Assembly: GCF_031877795.1 (NCBI RefSeq)
Contig: NC_133931.1
Location: forward strand, 26,534,264 to 26,598,263
Length of the DNA stretch: 64,000 nucleotides
Direction of reading: 5' to 3'
From: Strix aluco
Lineage: Eukaryota > Chordata > Aves > Strigiformes > Strigidae
Shown here: in pieces, positions 47,954-60,811 of the stretch
Layout: each line of letters begins with the position of its first letter
Numbering within the stretch: the first letter of the stretch is position 1
The notes under the pieces: generated by a model
Database searches by the model: none
What the model was told of the DNA's origin: nothing
The model's input: only the letters and a program-made list of their open reading frames with translations
Made by a program: the position numbers and the translations under genes

Positions 47954-48429
47954 TTAGGGATGCTGAACCACTGCATTGCCTCCAATCACTGTTCCTGTGT
48001 TCAAGGAACAGGCTAGAATCTCTGGTGCTCCTGTTGTGTAGGAGAAAGAGTGACTCAGTGCTTGCTCTGACACTGGTTCTGATCCTTCAGCCAGGGCTTG
48101 CATAAATCTCCCTCCCACGCGGGTAAAATTTTTTGATGTATACAGGCACGGAGAGGGGAGCCAGTGTAATTAGAAGAAAAAGAAAAAAAAGCTGAAGGAG
48201 AAATAATTACTGCAGTCATTTTTTTCTGGCTTTGTTAATGAGGAAATGGAATTGGGAAACAGAGATACTGTATATGAAACACTTTGACAGTTTAAAAACT
48301 GTTAGTTGCATCTAGTGAGACTGCTCAATTTTTAGTACTAATAGCAGAGCCATTCCCAGAACAACAGTTCACTGCAGTGGTACTCTGGGGATGATGCTGC
48401 TATTTGTAACAATATTACTCCTCTTCTTC
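47954..48429. other. Intergenic DNA, nothing recognised
   Basis: An unremarkable stretch between the solo LTR and the poly(T) tract, with a short A-rich patch near 48,175-48,190. Confidence 0.55.
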
Positions 48430-48468
48430 TTTTTTTTTTTTGTTTTTTTTTTTTTTTTGTTTTTTTTT
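48430..48468. repeat. Long poly(T) tract
   Basis: About 39 bases, nearly all T, with two single G interruptions. On the minus strand it reads as a poly(A) tail 19-20 bases after an AATAAA signal, which raises the possibility of a retroposed transcript to its right. Confidence 0.9.
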
Positions 48469-48740
48469 AAAGCCTCATCACTCCCCGTTTATTGTGGTAC
48501 TTGCTGTGTGTGATGAGAACAAGGGAGTTTTGCACATTTGGAGTGGCTCCTGTGTGTCTCAGCACCTCTTATCCAGCTCGCCAGAGGATCAGAGGAACAG
48601 GCAGCTGCCTTCTTCATCCCTCCTCGTGCGGGTACTTCAGCAGTCACCAACTTTCACCCACCTTCAAAAGCAGGCGAGGGGCAGATCGCTGATGACTCTT
48701 CATGCAATGACAAACACCTAACAAAGAAATGTGTGTAAAT
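48469..48740 (-). pseudogene. Possible poly(A)-tailed retrocopy, source unknown
   Basis: On the minus strand the sequence approaching 48469 contains AATAAA (complement of TTTATT at 48488-48493), followed 19 bases later by a 39-base A-rich tract. That is the layout of a polyadenylated mRNA end. The body is somewhat GC-richer than its surroundings. No parent gene was recognised, and no target-site duplication or 5' boundary was found, so the right end is arbitrary. It could equally be a chance signal beside a simple repeat. Confidence 0.25.
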
Positions 48741-49839
48741 TACTTTTCTTTGCCAGGATTTTACACGATGTTCAGTACAATAGTTGATAACATCAGGTAA
48801 AAATAACACACTTATAAAGGGAAATGCATCTCTCTGTAGCATTGACATTTTTGCTGTAATACAGGATTTTGTAGCAACTTGGTTGAAGAAAACCATGTAT
48901 CTGCTTCTTACCCTGAAACAAACAAAACTTAAGAGACAGAGGAGTTGGTATATTCTTTTTCTTTTCTCTTTATACTTTGTTATCAAAAAGTTATCTTATA
49001 ATATGATATACACTTATGTTTTTTAATGCAGGCATCTTGGCATGGATCCATTTGTAAACATTGCTTGGAAATGCCAAGCTCACATTGAAGGCAATTGGGG
49101 TTTGAGATGTAAAGGATCAAGCCCACTCAGCTGTTGTGTAGATTTGCTGATTTACATGAAAACTCACACGCATTTGTTCATGTGTTCAACCACTCCCTTT
49201 TTTTGTACAAAAATATATTGTTTCTTAAGCACATACTTTATCTTCTCTCATAAATCTACAGCTGTTGAAATCCAGGCTGCATCCTAATGCGGTTCTTACT
49301 ACCTCATTTTTTTCCTCTGGAATGAAGGTTGTGTTGTATAGACTAATATGTATGTAAAGTGTCCACAAAGAAGAAAACGCAGAATTTTCCATTCTCTCAC
49401 ATTGACTTGCTACAACCCCAAAGGGTGCTGCACTGGGTGAGTTCCATTATAAACATGAACATTTAAATCTGCTGCACAGTGAGCCAAGTTCAGAACTGGT
49501 ATAAAGTCCAATTTGTCTATTAGGTTTGTGAAGAAGGGGATTTCTTGCTTTTCTAGAGAGAGTGGAATTGCTTTCAGTGTAAAAAATATGCATTGGCACA
49601 AATATCTCTTGAGCTGTGCTTTCTGCAACAGATCTGAATTTGACCTAGTGTGCAAACATGATTTTCACAAATTTGGGACTGAAAGGGAAGTCCTGGATTA
49701 CTGCACGCAGTCCTTTGTTCACAAATGAAAACAGGTTATAGAATTTCTTTATCAAGCTCCAATTTACTCCAATTATGTATTTTTTTGCCCCACTGTAATA
49801 TTGGAGAGCTGTTCAGGAACCTTCTCTTCCAAACGTTAT
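48741..49839. other. Intergenic DNA, nothing recognised
   Basis: AT-rich; frames up to 81 codons (for example 49042-49287 plus and 49410-49655 minus) have no recognisable content. Confidence 0.55.
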
Positions 49840-50000
49840 TCTAAATCCAGTCTTACATATTCAGGAACAATTTATACCCATTTGTTCTCGTGCCAGCATT
49901 TTCCTTTAGCTTAAATAGCTCTTTCTTCTCCGTGTGTTTACCTCCCCCCAACATATTTATAGGCAGCAATCATAACCCTCATTGTTTATCACATCTCTAT
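49840..50000 (-). mobile_element. Ancient CR1-like LINE fragment, minus orientation
   Basis: The plus strand reads as the complement of an old CR1/L3-type 3' region: GTGCCAGCATTTTCCTTTAG, then TTTACCTCC, then ATTTATAGGCAGCAATCATA. The same order of landmarks (a TTATA segment and then GCAATCATA) is seen in the 21.9 kb fragment. It is strongly diverged, and the boundaries are uncertain by about 100 bp on either side. Confidence 0.5.
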
Positions 50001-53000
50001 TTACTATTTTAATTAGAAATAGCAGCCCTGATTTCTTCCTTTTTCTTTATAAAATAAAAGATTGATTATCAGATATTTGATGCTGCCAATTTTCCTTCTT
50101 TTTTTGGTGTTAATTTTAAATGGCATCAATTTATTTAACTTGCTGCTCATATGGAAAAAGAATGTTATGCCTAATTGGCTGCATTTTCGTAGCTACACAA
50201 AGGGGACATTGCATAAAGGCAAAGCAATTGGATTCGTTGTCAAAACAAATTAGAAAGTATATTTTTGGTTCTTCTTAGGGTAACAAAAATACTTGGTTCC
50301 TCTGCAAGCTGTATAATCATTTGACCTATTTATGACCTCAGGTGCACTTGGTTCACCTCCAAAGACCGAATGAAGTGATAACTGTAGCTAGTCAATAATC
50401 CAGGACTTAGCTGGCCCTGGAGACATTAGTGTTAGTGTCCTATGGGTGATGTCTAAATTAGATGGCAGTCAGGTATGTGTACACTAGAGTGGTCATTAGA
50501 GTGGGCAGATGTGCTCAACTAATGGCTTACAGTGGGGATTGCTGCAGGGGGAATTCCTTGAGAAAAAAAAGTGAGTTAATATGAGATAATAGGCTATACA
50601 AAAGGGTGCTTTTCTGTGAGCTGTGATGAATATTTTCAACACACAGACTTGTTACGATTACTTGATGGACAAAATAGGTGAATTATTAATTTAACATGAA
50701 AGATGAAACTATCTGGGTGCACAAACACTGGCCAGTAATACCATTCAAAGTAAGCTTTTCATTCGAAATATGTAAAAACACTGGACTAAATCAGGAATGC
50801 AACATAGAGCCTTATGCACAACAGAATAAAGCTCTACACATGTAAGCAAAAAATATCTATGATCTCATTACAGCATTGAGAGCTAACCAGCATTACTCCC
50901 AGATCACAAAGAAAACTAAGTGCATAAGTGACCTATGTACCAGCATCTATGCAAATCTCAGGCAGATGCAGAGATTTATACACACTTTACACACCCCTGA
51001 GGAAATACCCATTTTATATCACTGATGGAGCAGATGTATTTTCCTCTGTGAAATGTGCATAGAATCTAATCAGAACGAAGTGTTTAATGTATTCAAAACA
51101 AGCACACACCATCCCTTAACTTTACTAGTAAACTGGAATAGAGAGCAATGTCATATCTGAACTAATTAGAGGTTTTATTGTGTGCTATGACTATACATTT
51201 GCATGAGTGCATTAGCAGAATCTTGTGCCATTCCAACTGCACTGAAAATTCTTACCCAGGCAAACATAACTTTTATTCTGATCATAATTGGCAGTGTGAT
51301 GAAAAGCTGCCAACGAGAAATATTACAATTCCTTGAAAATTTTGGTGTAAATTTCCAGTATTTCCTCCTGCTCCCCACAACCCTTTTAACTTTGTGGATA
51401 TGGAAGAAAGAAAAGTGAAAAAGCTCTGGGCAAAAGTCAGTCCCAAACAGAGCCTTCTAGAGCAATCAGGCCAGTCTTGCACCTGTACATTTTGCAACAG
51501 GAAAGTGAGTATTATGCTGCAAAATTTGAACTTGTAAACTCTTAACTGTTTTGGTGTTATACCATCAGAATAAAAGAACATGGTGCAGTTAATGTCTGTG
51601 TAATCCTAAACAGTATGAGATGTATATTTGAAGCGTCAAGGCATTTGAATGTATCTTGTGATGTGGTCATGGACAATTATGTAAGGATCCATGAATGAAA
51701 CATTTTTATTATATAAACAGAGTAGAAATATAAGAAAAAAGGAACAAAACATGCAATAATGAATCAAGAAGGAAATTAATCCTTTAATTTTTTTCAGACT
51801 TTGATTCATAGCACTCCAAACAAAGCAGAATTACTCACAGTAATGTCCAGATAAATAAATAATTTACAACCTATCCACTACAAGTATTTTAATCCTCAGG
51901 TTTTTGGTGAGCCCTACAGATGGAGAAATTATTGTTAGCCTTTCTAAGCCTTTGATACTTCAGTGAGGAGATCCAAAAAGGGGCGCATTAGTGTCCGTAG
52001 ATTTAAACGCAGGATTAGCAAGATGTTAGTGTTGAATTCAGAACAATGAAAGCCAGTCTTACAAAGCAAACTAATCGCTCATCTTGCTTCTGGCATCAGC
52101 TGGCAATAACATTGCAAGGACGACCGCTTGTTCCAAGGAACTTTTAGCTCACATAGTAACATAGATATTTGTCAGTCTAATGAAAGCCTAGGAGAAGGCA
52201 AGATATAATTTGTAAGTGATTTCGGTAGCTGAGTTATTGAGGGGTTAAATATAATACAATTATATCAATATGTGGCAGCCAATTTTGAGGTATGACTTTT
52301 TAATGATAAATGGGTTCCTGTGATTATTTAGGATGTTATTGTTGAATGCTAGTGAGGCAGGTTTTGGTGCGTGTTAGCTGAAAAGCCAAGATCTCTCAGA
52401 AGTAGGTGCTAAGGAGATCATTTATAATGACTAATAAAAATGAAGTGTTCTGGTTCTAGAACTGATTCTTAGTAATATCATTTTGCAACTAATGAAGTGA
52501 TATGAGGAACGTCTAACATAAATCATGTCTTTCAAGGCTGTTGCTCAGAACAATCAGGCCCTTCTCAAAGTGCAGACCTTTCTGTTTGTGAATTAAATTT
52601 AAGCTTTATTTTGCTGATTGGGCTTTATTTGGATGCTCATCTGGAGATGCAGTAACTAGAGCTAGATTTTCCACTGTTTCCTAGGTTGGCATTGGTCCAG
52701 TGAGTGGTCAGAGCTAATGAGCTCCACAGTTGAGAATCCTCATCCCAAGTTGTACCCGACTGAGTTTAAATGGCTTTAAAGTCTTAAGAGCTTATGCTTC
52801 TCCAAACATTTTTTATGGATTTAACGCAGCCTTGCAAAATGTAATTCCCTGGACACAAGCATGTGTTTAGTGCTGTAGAATAATGAATGATGGTAAAGCA
52901 AGGAAGGGTTAATTATTTGATCAGATTTGTTGAGGGTATTTGCCATCTTTGAGAAATTCCAGGATCTGGAAAAATAACTAAGTTGATTTGGGGAGACCAA

Positions 53001-53671
53001 AGAGGGAATCTGAATGTTTCCCACTTAAGGGAAATTCTGAAGATTTTGTTGAGAAAGAATAGAAATATTTTAATTAAAAAATTGGAAATGTTTGTGTGAC
53101 CATAGCTAGGTACACTTCCTATTAAAAGGCTTAGTGACTCTATACAGGTAAGAAGCCAGTTTTGAAAGACTTTTGAGGTCTCTACATTTGCGTGGACTGT
53201 TTTTCTACATTTTCTGATGGTGAAATTGAGAACTTTTGACTGATCTCACAATGGACATAGGGCTAAGGATTGTCAAAGAAACTGGACTGGTGGCACAGAG
53301 ACCTCAAGTGCAGAGCCCCTGTGGTGAAAAGGTGGAAGAGAAAACTGATAACAGGTTGGAAGAAAGAAAAACTGGAAGAAGCAAGATGAGAGTTTTGAGA
53401 AATCAGAATTTCTAATAGAGGAGGAGATGTAGTTTAAAAGCTTGAGCATGGACAGAAAAGCATTATTAATTTTCACCCTTTTCTCCATTTAAAATGCCAG
53501 TTTTGCCTATTTCCAAAAGCTGATCTACCTGATCTGTTATTTGACTGGAGAAGCAACACTGACTGAATATTTGCCTACTTTAGCAGTAAGAACGAGGTCA
53601 ACCCTATGTGCTGTTATTTCTCCTGGAAATAATCTTATTTTAGCAGCAACCATTTCTAAGTTACAGCAACA
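50001..53671. other. Intergenic DNA, nothing recognised
   Basis: Uniformly AT-rich, with only short frames (longest 99 codons at 51282-51581 minus). No repeat or splice-bounded segment stood out. Confidence 0.55.
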
Positions 53672-53747
53672 TTTTAATATCACTCTTCCTGAAAACCCTT
53701 CAGATTCCTTGCACCTGTGTGACAAACAGGAGAGAGACAGTGCCTGA
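53672..53747 (+). repeat. 76 bp inverted repeat, left arm
   Basis: Pairs with 54778-54852 on the opposite strand. Aligned by eye, 67 of 76 positions match, including an uninterrupted 25-base core (TTGCACCTGTGTGACAAACAG and flanks). The last codons of chance open frames end at the same place in both arms. I cannot assign it to a known transposon. Confidence 0.85.
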
Positions 53748-53918
53748 GAGAAAAGCATGTACCAAGGCTGAGGGGAATAGTTGAGGCAGGGTGGATGAGG
53801 GTGCTGCTCAGCCCTGGTCTCTTGGAGATAGGGTGAGATGACTCCTTTCTCCAGCCTGGCTGGACAGTGGTAGCCCAGGGGAAGTGGTTATGCTCATCCT
53901 CCCCTTCCCCCTCTACAG

Positions 53919-54033
53919 GCTGGAGCTGATGGAAACATCAAATGACAAGAAGGAAAAGCACAGAAATGAAAAGAGCATGGCAGAAAAAAGATGCAAGCAT
54001 GCCAAGAGGCAGGATCTCCTGGTGGAGCAGGAG
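53919..54033 (+). other. Exon-like segment with good splice sites
   Basis: The acceptor CCTTCCCCCTCTACAG|G ends at 53918 and the donor GCAGGAG|GTGAGA begins at 54034, enclosing 115 bp. One frame is open across it, and the peptide is rich in Lys, Glu and Arg (for example NDKKEKHRNEKSM). It lies between the two arms of the inverted repeat. No family was recognised and no partner exon was found, so this is a weak candidate for a lncRNA or cryptic exon. Confidence 0.2.
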
Positions 54034-54777
54034 GTGAGAGGGGAAACCTGTGTGTCTGTGAGCTCCTTGGTTGTCTTCCTTGGCCTGCAAGAACTCTGCA
54101 GATGAAAGCAGCTTGCTGTTCTGTGCTGGATGCAACAAAAACTTTTCTTCTTAAAAAAATGAGAGAGTATGTGCCTGGGAAAGGTGTTTAGGGCACTGTG
54201 CCTGCCTGGGAGAAGCCCACCTTCATCCATCTGCGGTATCAGGCTGCTGGCCAAGAGCCTCAACCATGGGCCTGCCGCTCCTGCAACAGTTCAAGGAGTA
54301 TTTCACACTTCTGAGTATTCAGCTTTTTTTATAGAGATTGAAACATCTTCGGTGAGGCAAGCAGCGACGCTCAATCCCTGGGGCCTCTCCTGGGGCATGA
54401 AAAATTCAGCTCTGAGGCTCTTTTAAGTGCTTGCCTTTCTTCTGAGTCAGGCAGAGCAGGTCTGGAAGCTGGGGTTTTGTACAATTCCTGATGTCCCTGT
54501 TACAAGCGCAGAGACAACCACCTTTTTTCTCAGTTTAACCATATACTGCTGCTGAAAAGGATTTGCTGGCAGAAGTTTTGCTGAGATTCAGATAAACTCC
54601 ATGAAAAGTTTTTATGTAGATGAAGTAGTGTTTTCCAACTGTTTTGCCAGAAAACTTCCAGTTAAACTTTATTTTGTAGCAATGCATCCTTTACAGGAGA
54701 CTTACAGGGGGATGATTGCAGGTTTGTAGACATGAAGCAATAATAAAGACTGGATTTGGAGCCTATGAAAGGCAATG

Positions 54778-54852
54778 TCAAGCACTGCCCCTCTCCTGTT
54801 TGTCACACAGGTGCAACGAATATGAAGGTTTTTGAGGAAGAGTGATGTTAAG
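54778..54852 (-). repeat. 76 bp inverted repeat, right arm
   Basis: The reverse-complement partner of 53672-53747, separated by about 1,030 bp. The matching block stops sharply on both sides. Confidence 0.85.
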
Positions 54853-55631
54853 AGTTTTCTCTTCAACCTGTCTTCCCCTCAGTGGGTCTTTCAGTGTACT
54901 CATGCAGCACCAGCTTGGTGGGAACCCAGAAATTCCCAGCTGCTCTTTAAAATCTCCTTCCCACAACAGACACAGTTTACTTGGAATGAGTCAATTAAAT
55001 TAGCGGTTTATCTCAGCTAACTGCCTTTTAAACTCCTCAACTGTCTTTGCAGTTCCTAGGGCAGCTTCCTAAATACTGATCACACTGGACAGGAGATAAG
55101 TGATGGGGTGATGGGCAGCCCATGCTGAAACAGAGCACCTAGTTCAACTTGTCAGCATTTTCAGCCTTGAGGATGAATATTATTGCTGCAAGTGCAGCAG
55201 CTCCTGTGGGAAGAGTTTTCTTCTCACATTATCCACTGGAGGCTCTTTTAAAATTAAAATTCATTCCCCAGGGAGACTATAACAACCCACAAGGATACTG
55301 GGGAGGAGAAAGACTATAAAGAAGTGCAATTGCTCTGAAAGAAACTATTTTACTAATGCACACTCCGTTTTCACTTCCATGGCTGTAGCCTGGACTTGCT
55401 GTGCCAGTACTGGAGGACAGCGACCATGGGGTTGCAGGGTCTGAGGCTCTGCTTGACTGCACTGACCAAGGAGTGCTCAACCAGGAGCTCGGCAACTTCT
55501 AGCTCTCTCTACAGCTGGCTTTCTGTACAGCAGAAGCTTCAGCACGTGGCCTCTATGAGCACTGCTGTGTGCTTTGACACCAAATGAGATGAAAACGTAA
55601 TGTTTGGAGTACACACACAGGTTTACTGCCT

Positions 55632-55675
55632 GCTTTGTCCTGTCTTTGCATTAGGAATAGGAATGAAGGAATCAA
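55632..55675 (+). repeat. Short direct repeat, copy 1
   Basis: Shares the 18-base GCTTTGTCCTGTCTTTGC exactly with 56892-56909, then AATGAAGGAAT in register with a small gap. Similarity fades afterwards. Confidence 0.7.
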
Positions 55676-56891
55676 GTTCTCTGACTTGGGCTTGAATTTC
55701 TGATCTGACACCAGCTTCTTCTCTGTTTCGCTTGTAATTAGTCTCACTGAGAGGTGCTGGAACTGTTGAGAGGGTCTTGGAGGGGATAACAGTGTGCATA
55801 TATGCCTTTTGGCCAAAGCACAAGGGGAAAAAAACCCCTCCTGTGTTGGCATTGCTGGAAATTTTATCTGACTAATTCTTTTATTCATGTTTGGACACAA
55901 ATGATCTTTTGAAGCTTAGAACAGACAAGGTTACTGCTATTTATTTTCTTTGGGGGCTGTGGACAAAGAATGACAGGGTAACTAAAGAGTGGCATTTGGA
56001 GTGAATGTGGTCCTGGGACCTCTGGGAGTATGTTGGTACCAGGAGCTTGTCCCACGGTAGTTCTACAGCTTTTATCTGCTTTCAGCACAATTACAGTGGA
56101 TTTGCAGGGACTTTGAAAATTTCACTTTAGGCTTAATTTGGGGAGCCCTCTGATTACAGAATTGATTTCTGCCTTTCTAAAATTTCTTGCTGATCATCCC
56201 ATTAGTTGAAGTGGGTAGAGGATGTGAAATGGGAAGCTACAGAAAAGGAGGCTAACCCTGTTTATTTTTTGCTCCCTCTGATGCCTCGTTCTGCACCCTC
56301 TGTGCACACACGCTGGCCAGTTACAATCTTAAAAGTGACAATAATAATTCAGGCCACAGCCTAACAAAGCATATATAAACATTCATATCTTCTGGCATGT
56401 GAGTAGCCCCTGTGAACATCAGGAGTTTTATTACCCTTGCTGTTTTTCTGAATAAGAGATTTTCCATGTGTCTCAGCAGATATGAGCAATTAAAGAAACT
56501 AATAAGAGAAGTGAAAACCAGTTTTGAAATGTTTTTTTTTGTTTTCCAAGGGAGTAAAAGATACATGTATCCATTCGATTTTTATGCTTTAAAACTTATT
56601 AGGAATCAATATGAAATATTAGATATATTTATATTAAATATATTTATTTACACGCTTTAAACATAAACCTAAAGGGAGTGTTTTGATCAATATTTCCATA
56701 TGAATTTCATTAGTCATGGAAACCAATTAGTTTTCCTAGCAATATCTGTAATACAGATGCTTTCCACTGGGAATTTTGATGAAACTTAGCTCATTTCTCA
56801 TAGGTCCCTCGACACCCATGAGAACAGCAATATCTTTCAGAACTACTGCTGGCCCTGAGTGGCAAGATCATGATGAAAGGTGCCATCTCCC

Positions 56892-56935
56892 GCTTTGTCC
56901 TGTCTTTGCCTTGTGAGGAGAAATGAAGGAATAAA
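56892..56935 (+). repeat. Short direct repeat, copy 2
   Basis: The partner of 55632-55675, about 1.26 kb downstream. No known element was assigned. Confidence 0.7.
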
Positions 56936-57810
56936 GATTCAAACTTCTGGATTTGGCAGTCTCTGAAAAAGTCCTGTTTTCCCATTGTGAAGGGCGTAAA
57001 TAGAACACAATTTACTAAGACAAAAGGATATTATATGTAAATATATTTTCAGCCAGGGTTTCCTTACAAACCTGGTTTCTTGGAAATGATGATTGACTGA
57101 CTTCTTTGCCTATTTTCTGTAGTGCTATTTGAGCTTCTTTTTTAGCAATTGTATGTTTTTATTTGAACTACAAGTAATTTCTTGCCAATTATGCTGATGA
57201 AGTGTGAAGCTCATTCACAATTCCTTTTTCAGATTCCAGTCCAGTGCACAATAATGTTCAAACTACCTACGGCTGGATTGTCAAGGTAGAAGTAGGTTAT
57301 TTGCTGCTGACATGATTTGACCTACATTAGAAGGAGGAAAGAATAATCTCTCTCCTCTTTGTTGGTTCCATAATCTGTATCTACAAAAATGTGGAAGTCC
57401 AACTTCAAGGAAAGAATTTGGTATCCCAGGCCAAACAGTGTCATCATAACTCCAGTTAACTGATATTAAAGTGACTTCACTGCAGATGTAAGAAGAAATA
57501 ATTTAGTCTAGTATTGGTAAAAACATGTTTTAATTTGAAATTTGTGTGTGCACATGTGTCCTTCAGAGGAGCTGATTCAAAAGAAATAGATGAAGACTAG
57601 TCAGCAGCCTGAAGGATAAGGAATTCCCTTGGGGTGGTAGCAGCCATGGTTTGAATACTGCAGACTGGAAAAAGACTCAAACACAAGCATCTCGCTATTC
57701 AAGCAAATGCTTTAACTATGTCTAAGGTGACCGGTGCCGGCACTTTTTACCCCAGTATGTTTTTCAGTGGATGTGCCCAGGGCTGTGGTGCATTCAGGGA
57801 TGAACCCAGT

Positions 57811-57826
57811 GCTGCTGCTGCTGCTG
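57811..57826. repeat. (GCT)5 microsatellite
   Basis: Five perfect GCT units followed by G. Confidence 0.95.
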
Positions 57827-60683
57827 TGCATTATGTGTGGTCTGTTTGCCACAGTACCTCTTGTATCGTCTCTCTGAATTACAGCAGTGCTTAGGCAGGA
57901 TGTAGGACCTTGTGCTTCTGAGTAAGAGCAAATGTTTTTGTTTAGGGGTATGGGTAACTGTATAGTTCAAAAAGATATTTTAAAAAGTGTGGCCAGGGAT
58001 AGAGAGCACTGGAAAGCCAGTCTTTTTAATCACCTCCCAGGCTTACGGCTGCCTAGGTCCCAAGCTTAGTTGAGAATTTTATCTTTTCTATCTATACTCT
58101 ACAACTGAAAGTTATTGCACTTGGCTTTGTGTAGTTGTGTTTTTGGACTGTACTACATTTCCATTATGAACTGTCTGAGAATAACCCTCTGATAAAAAGC
58201 TGTTCTCAGTATGAGCAAAGTTACTCTGGGTGGACACTGGTGTGACTGAGATCAAAATTTATCCTTCGGGAATTTAGGAGCAGACTTGTGTGGCAGAGAA
58301 AGTAAGAGTTAGTTTGTATTCTGGAAGATCAGAAGCTTTTGTAGAATTGATGCTTTAGCAATCAGTTTTTTGTGGCTGGTACTCAGCCAGTTACTTAGGA
58401 AGCCTTAGCACTATTAAAGGCATGTGAAACAGTTTTTACTGAAGTTTAGGTTACAGTCATCGTACTCTGAATAGTATTTAACTCCAAAGACAAGCCTGCT
58501 GCAAGCAGTCGGGCTGTTTGCAGTCTAAGGTACTCCTCAGTGTCAGTGTGAGGAATTTGGCCCATACTATCGCACTGAGTGTGATTCTGAGACAGGAATA
58601 ATTCAAGAAGAAAATAATTAAAACTCCTAAAATTGCAGTACCACTTTCTCAGTCATATAGCCATACCTTGTATGTTTTTTGTGGACTTTCACCTGGCAAA
58701 TAAAGCTACATGATCTGCTAAGGGGTTAATCAGTTTGGTTTACTTAAAAATTCTTAACCACAATGAAAACATTTTAGCACCTAAGAGGAGAGATTGTGGG
58801 TGAAAAACTGAAGATACATGATTTATCACTCCCCTCACAAATAAAATTTATTCATTGCATCCACCAGCCATCACACAGATGGTCAGAAAATTGGCTTTGT
58901 GTAGGGATGTGGATTCAGGCATGAATATTAATATGAGACAGATGTAAACGCATATTAATATGCATTTGCTTTGCATGGACTGACATTACAATATTTTCAT
59001 TAAAGAAACCGCATTTGAAATGGAAAGTATAGGTCACCTTTTAAAACATAAAATAGTAGGGTACAATGTATTTACACTTTCCTGGAACAACAGAAACAAC
59101 CCAAAAAATTTTTTTTTAAAAAAAGAAGAGCGTGTGACACTTCTTGTAGCAAAATATGTTGGCTGCAACATAATAATTAATAAATCAGGAAGACATTTCT
59201 CACTTTGTAGTTAAAACACATTTCCTCCTTTTTGCCTGCCTTGTTACACTGGCAGTAATGCAGGCTGTAACGTTCAGGTGATAGATACAGGGCTCCAGAT
59301 CGGCGAAGTTAAGCTAAGTTAGCTAGACTTACTAAACTCATCCTGTCTCAAAAGGCACCATTCAATATGTTGTTGTTTTCCCAATGGCAGCAATGCATAA
59401 AACACGTAAGATTTATGAAGATACAGTACTTCATGGGGTTTTTATGTAAGGCACAGCATTGATGTTCGCAGCAGCATTCACATCTGTGCATTGTTAGTAT
59501 TTGCTCATCGTAACATCATGCATTTGCCCAAAGAGAAACATGGTGTCATTATATATGTCATATTATAAAAGGCAGTTTCACAGATATTTGCTAAGCATTT
59601 TTTGCAAAGGCTCTATAACAGAAATATAATTTCAACGGGGAAATTGGATTAATTTTGTTCTTAAATAAAACATTCAGGTGCTTTCTAGCTGGTAGCCATA
59701 ACACTTGAGTGTCTGAGTAAACAGTTTTATAATTATAAATGTTTTGTAAGGAGAGGTTGTTGAAGTTAAGATGAAAGGTATCAGCAGGCTGTCTGGTGTC
59801 TTGTCAGATCCTATGCACCCTTTGAATGTAACTGTGGGCTTATAAATCTATGGAAGCACCTGGGCTGGCTTCTCCTTGCATTGCAAACCAGGTAGGTAGC
59901 CCTCTGCATCCTGCACATGCAGGTGTGAACTCAGGGAGCTGACTCACTCCTCTGCAGCTGTGTAATTTAAAGATGGCATGAGTGCTGCTGTAAGCAAGAC
60001 GGAGATTTTTGTCCATGTCTGATCCCTGTGGCTAGTGATGAGAACCTTGTGTATAAGGTGGAAATAATAATTACACTGCTGTAAATTGTTTTGAGTGATG
60101 AAACCCACAGTATGTTATTGGCCAAGTCATGCTGCTTGCTGCCAAGCACAGGCTGTGGCACAGAAGCGGTAGCCCCATGGGCTCCTTATGCTTTTCCCTG
60201 CTGTGAGGCTACTCGGTGCGGGGCAGAGGGGCCCCATGCTCTGCCCTGGACATGGCACATGCCCCTGTGAGGGGAAGGGATTTGGAAAAGGTGTTGTAGA
60301 GGCAGCTGTGACATATTTGTGTTGCCTGTGGATTGCCCCACATAGGAGGCATTTTTGGTAGCTTTCTGAGCAACCAACCATCCCACTTGGTATGATATGG
60401 GTGTAGTATCTAGTACCTCAGTGTATTTTGGAAGCCTCTATGAAAACGGTAGCCTGGTAGCTAGCTCTTCATGCTGACACATGCCAATGGAGCCTTTTGT
60501 ATTTCTTACACCAGATGTTGGGTAAATAAATGTGGATTCTGTGACCTTTGCTACAGCCCTCCCAGGTGCTGGAAAGACTCTAAGGCTCCTCTGCATGTGT
60601 GTGTGCGTGCGTATGTCAGTTTAATGATGGAAGGGGAGAAGGAAAGTTTATATTTGCTTTACTTTTTCTTTTTTCCTTTTCAG

Positions 60684-60811
60684 CTTCCTAAGTTTCAGAA
60701 AGTTGCACACAGAAGACTGCTCTGTAGCTCCTGAGAGCGTGCTGCCCTTGTTTTCCCTGTGGCTGACTCGCTCTAACTCAGCTGTCAGTCAAACAGAGCA
60801 TCTCCAGAAAG
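60684..60811 (+). other. Candidate non-coding exon with strong splice sites
   Basis: A long polypyrimidine tract (CTTTTTCTTTTTTCCTTTTCAG) ends at 60683, and a near-consensus donor, AGAAAG|GTAATG, begins at 60812. They enclose 128 bp of slightly GC-richer sequence. No long conserved reading frame was seen. By synteny with human, the next gene to the right should be TRIQK, transcribed away from CIBAR1, so this could be a 5' UTR exon of that gene or a lncRNA exon. That link is inference only; good-looking splice pairs also occur by chance at this scale. Confidence 0.25.

Larger units (their letters stand above)
54853..60683. other. Intergenic DNA, nothing recognised except short repeats
   Basis: AT-rich sequence with short frames. 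It contains a short direct-repeat pair (55632 and 56892) and a (GCT)5 run. A very AT-rich patch lies near 56.6 kb. No coding exon was recognised. Confidence 0.55.
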
